A DNA stretch of 64,000 bases from contig JAKOXH010000037.1 of assembly GCA_029781135.1 (NCBI GenBank), forward strand, positions 1 through 64,000. Direction: 5' to 3'. Positions within the stretch are counted from its first letter, which is position 1. Each line of letters opens with the position of its first letter. Source of the stretch: Planctomycetota bacterium. GTDB taxonomy: Bacteria; Planctomycetota; Planctomycetia; Pirellulales; Lacipirellulaceae. Positions 63,755-64,000 of the stretch are shown here, in pieces. The notes below the pieces were generated by a model. It was not told the origin of the DNA. It did not search any database and saw nothing but the letters and a program-made list of their open reading frames with translations. The translations under genes were made by a program, and so were the position numbers.

Positions 63755-64000
63755 TTATACGATTCGTAGCGTCACCAACAGCACGTCGATGAGCTTGATA
63801 CCGAAGAATGGAACGACCAGACCGCCAACGCCGTAGATCAACAGGTTGTCGCGCAGCAGCCGTGCGGCCCCGACGGCCCGATACGGCACACCGCGCAATG
63901 CGAGTGGAATCAACGCGACAATGATCAGCGCGTTGAAGATGACGGCCGAGAGGATCGCGCTCGATGGCGTTGCTAGTCCCATCACATTGAGCTTGTTGAG
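63755..64000 (-). CDS. kdpB: KdpB potassium-transporting ATPase, C-terminal end (cut by window edge)
   Basis: The partial minus-strand frame enters at the right edge: [75 protein letters not shown]. This is the conserved last cytoplasmic and membrane part of KdpB. The upstream catalytic part and kdpA lie outside the window. Operon with kdpC and kdpD/E. Confidence 0.95.
   Translation of the reverse strand, partial: LNKLNVMGLATPSSAILSAVIFNALIIVALIPLALRGVPYRAVGAARLLRDNLLIYGVGGLVVPFFGIKLIDVLLVTLRIV

Overview
The window looks like a chromosomal segment from a planctomycete (PVC superphylum), most like the Pirellulales. The best single marker is a small basic PVC-type protein (18453-18737). Supporting signs are a flagellar P-ring-like lipoprotein with HEAT-like repeats, several PEP-CTERM proteins and a dockerin/PEP-CTERM remnant, a Cys-rich outer-membrane barrel protein, a membrane Ser/Thr kinase with an extracytoplasmic domain, Tad/TadE exported proteins, and lpxD/lpxI showing a lipid A pathway. 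There is no ribosomal RNA and no CRISPR array. One tRNA (Gly, anticodon CCC) is present. All coordinates, motifs and repeats were read by eye; no database search was run. Layout: 1-3.1 kb is AT-richer than the rest and holds a probable polymorphic-toxin C-terminal part with a downstream 4-bp-overlapping partner gene (candidate immunity gene), followed by a small gene broken by a 26-bp tandem duplication. 3.1-14.7 kb is housekeeping: FlgI-like lipoprotein, smc, an HTH-plus-receiver regulator framed by palindromic repeats, a membrane protein with an antitoxin-like N-terminus, moaC, miaA, hisE, hisG and a small conserved protein. 14.9-20.8 kb holds a DUF4105 lipoprotein, cdsA, an aldo/keto reductase, the PVC small basic protein and tadA. 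20.9-29.4 kb is a minus-strand block for envelope and exported proteins: two Tad/von Willebrand-type proteins, three TadE-like pseudopilins, a barrel protein and secreted proteins of unknown role. 29.7-40.7 kb holds a DUF1338 dioxygenase, an RND efflux adaptor and pump facing a TolC-type channel, an isoprenylcysteine-methyltransferase-like membrane protein, two decayed genes and the kinase. 41.3-45.3 kb is a group of single, mostly secreted genes (PepSY-type membrane protein, nitroreductase, sialidase-like, nitrilase-like). 45.4-45.8 kb is a tRNA-Gly with a truncated integrase on its 3' side. 46-53 kb holds a C25-type peptidase, a PEP-CTERM protein, a receiver-like protein, hemB, an unknown protein and an orphan sigma-54 activator. 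53.3-56.4 kb holds an endonuclease/phosphatase-family membrane protein and lpxD-lpxI. 58.2-59.5 kb has hisI and a second, divergent hisG. 59.6-64 kb is the kdp potassium operon (kdpB end, kdpC, kdpD, kdpE). Histidine biosynthesis is unusual here: hisE sits beside one hisG and hisI beside another, 45 kb apart. Several short repeat families are scattered between genes and sometimes run into reading frames (moaC and miaA ends, inside miaA, hisE end). The items most worth a second look are the toxin/partner cassette, the split and duplicated his genes, the repeat families, the integrase remnant at the tRNA, and a conserved membrane protein disabled by a single-base deletion.
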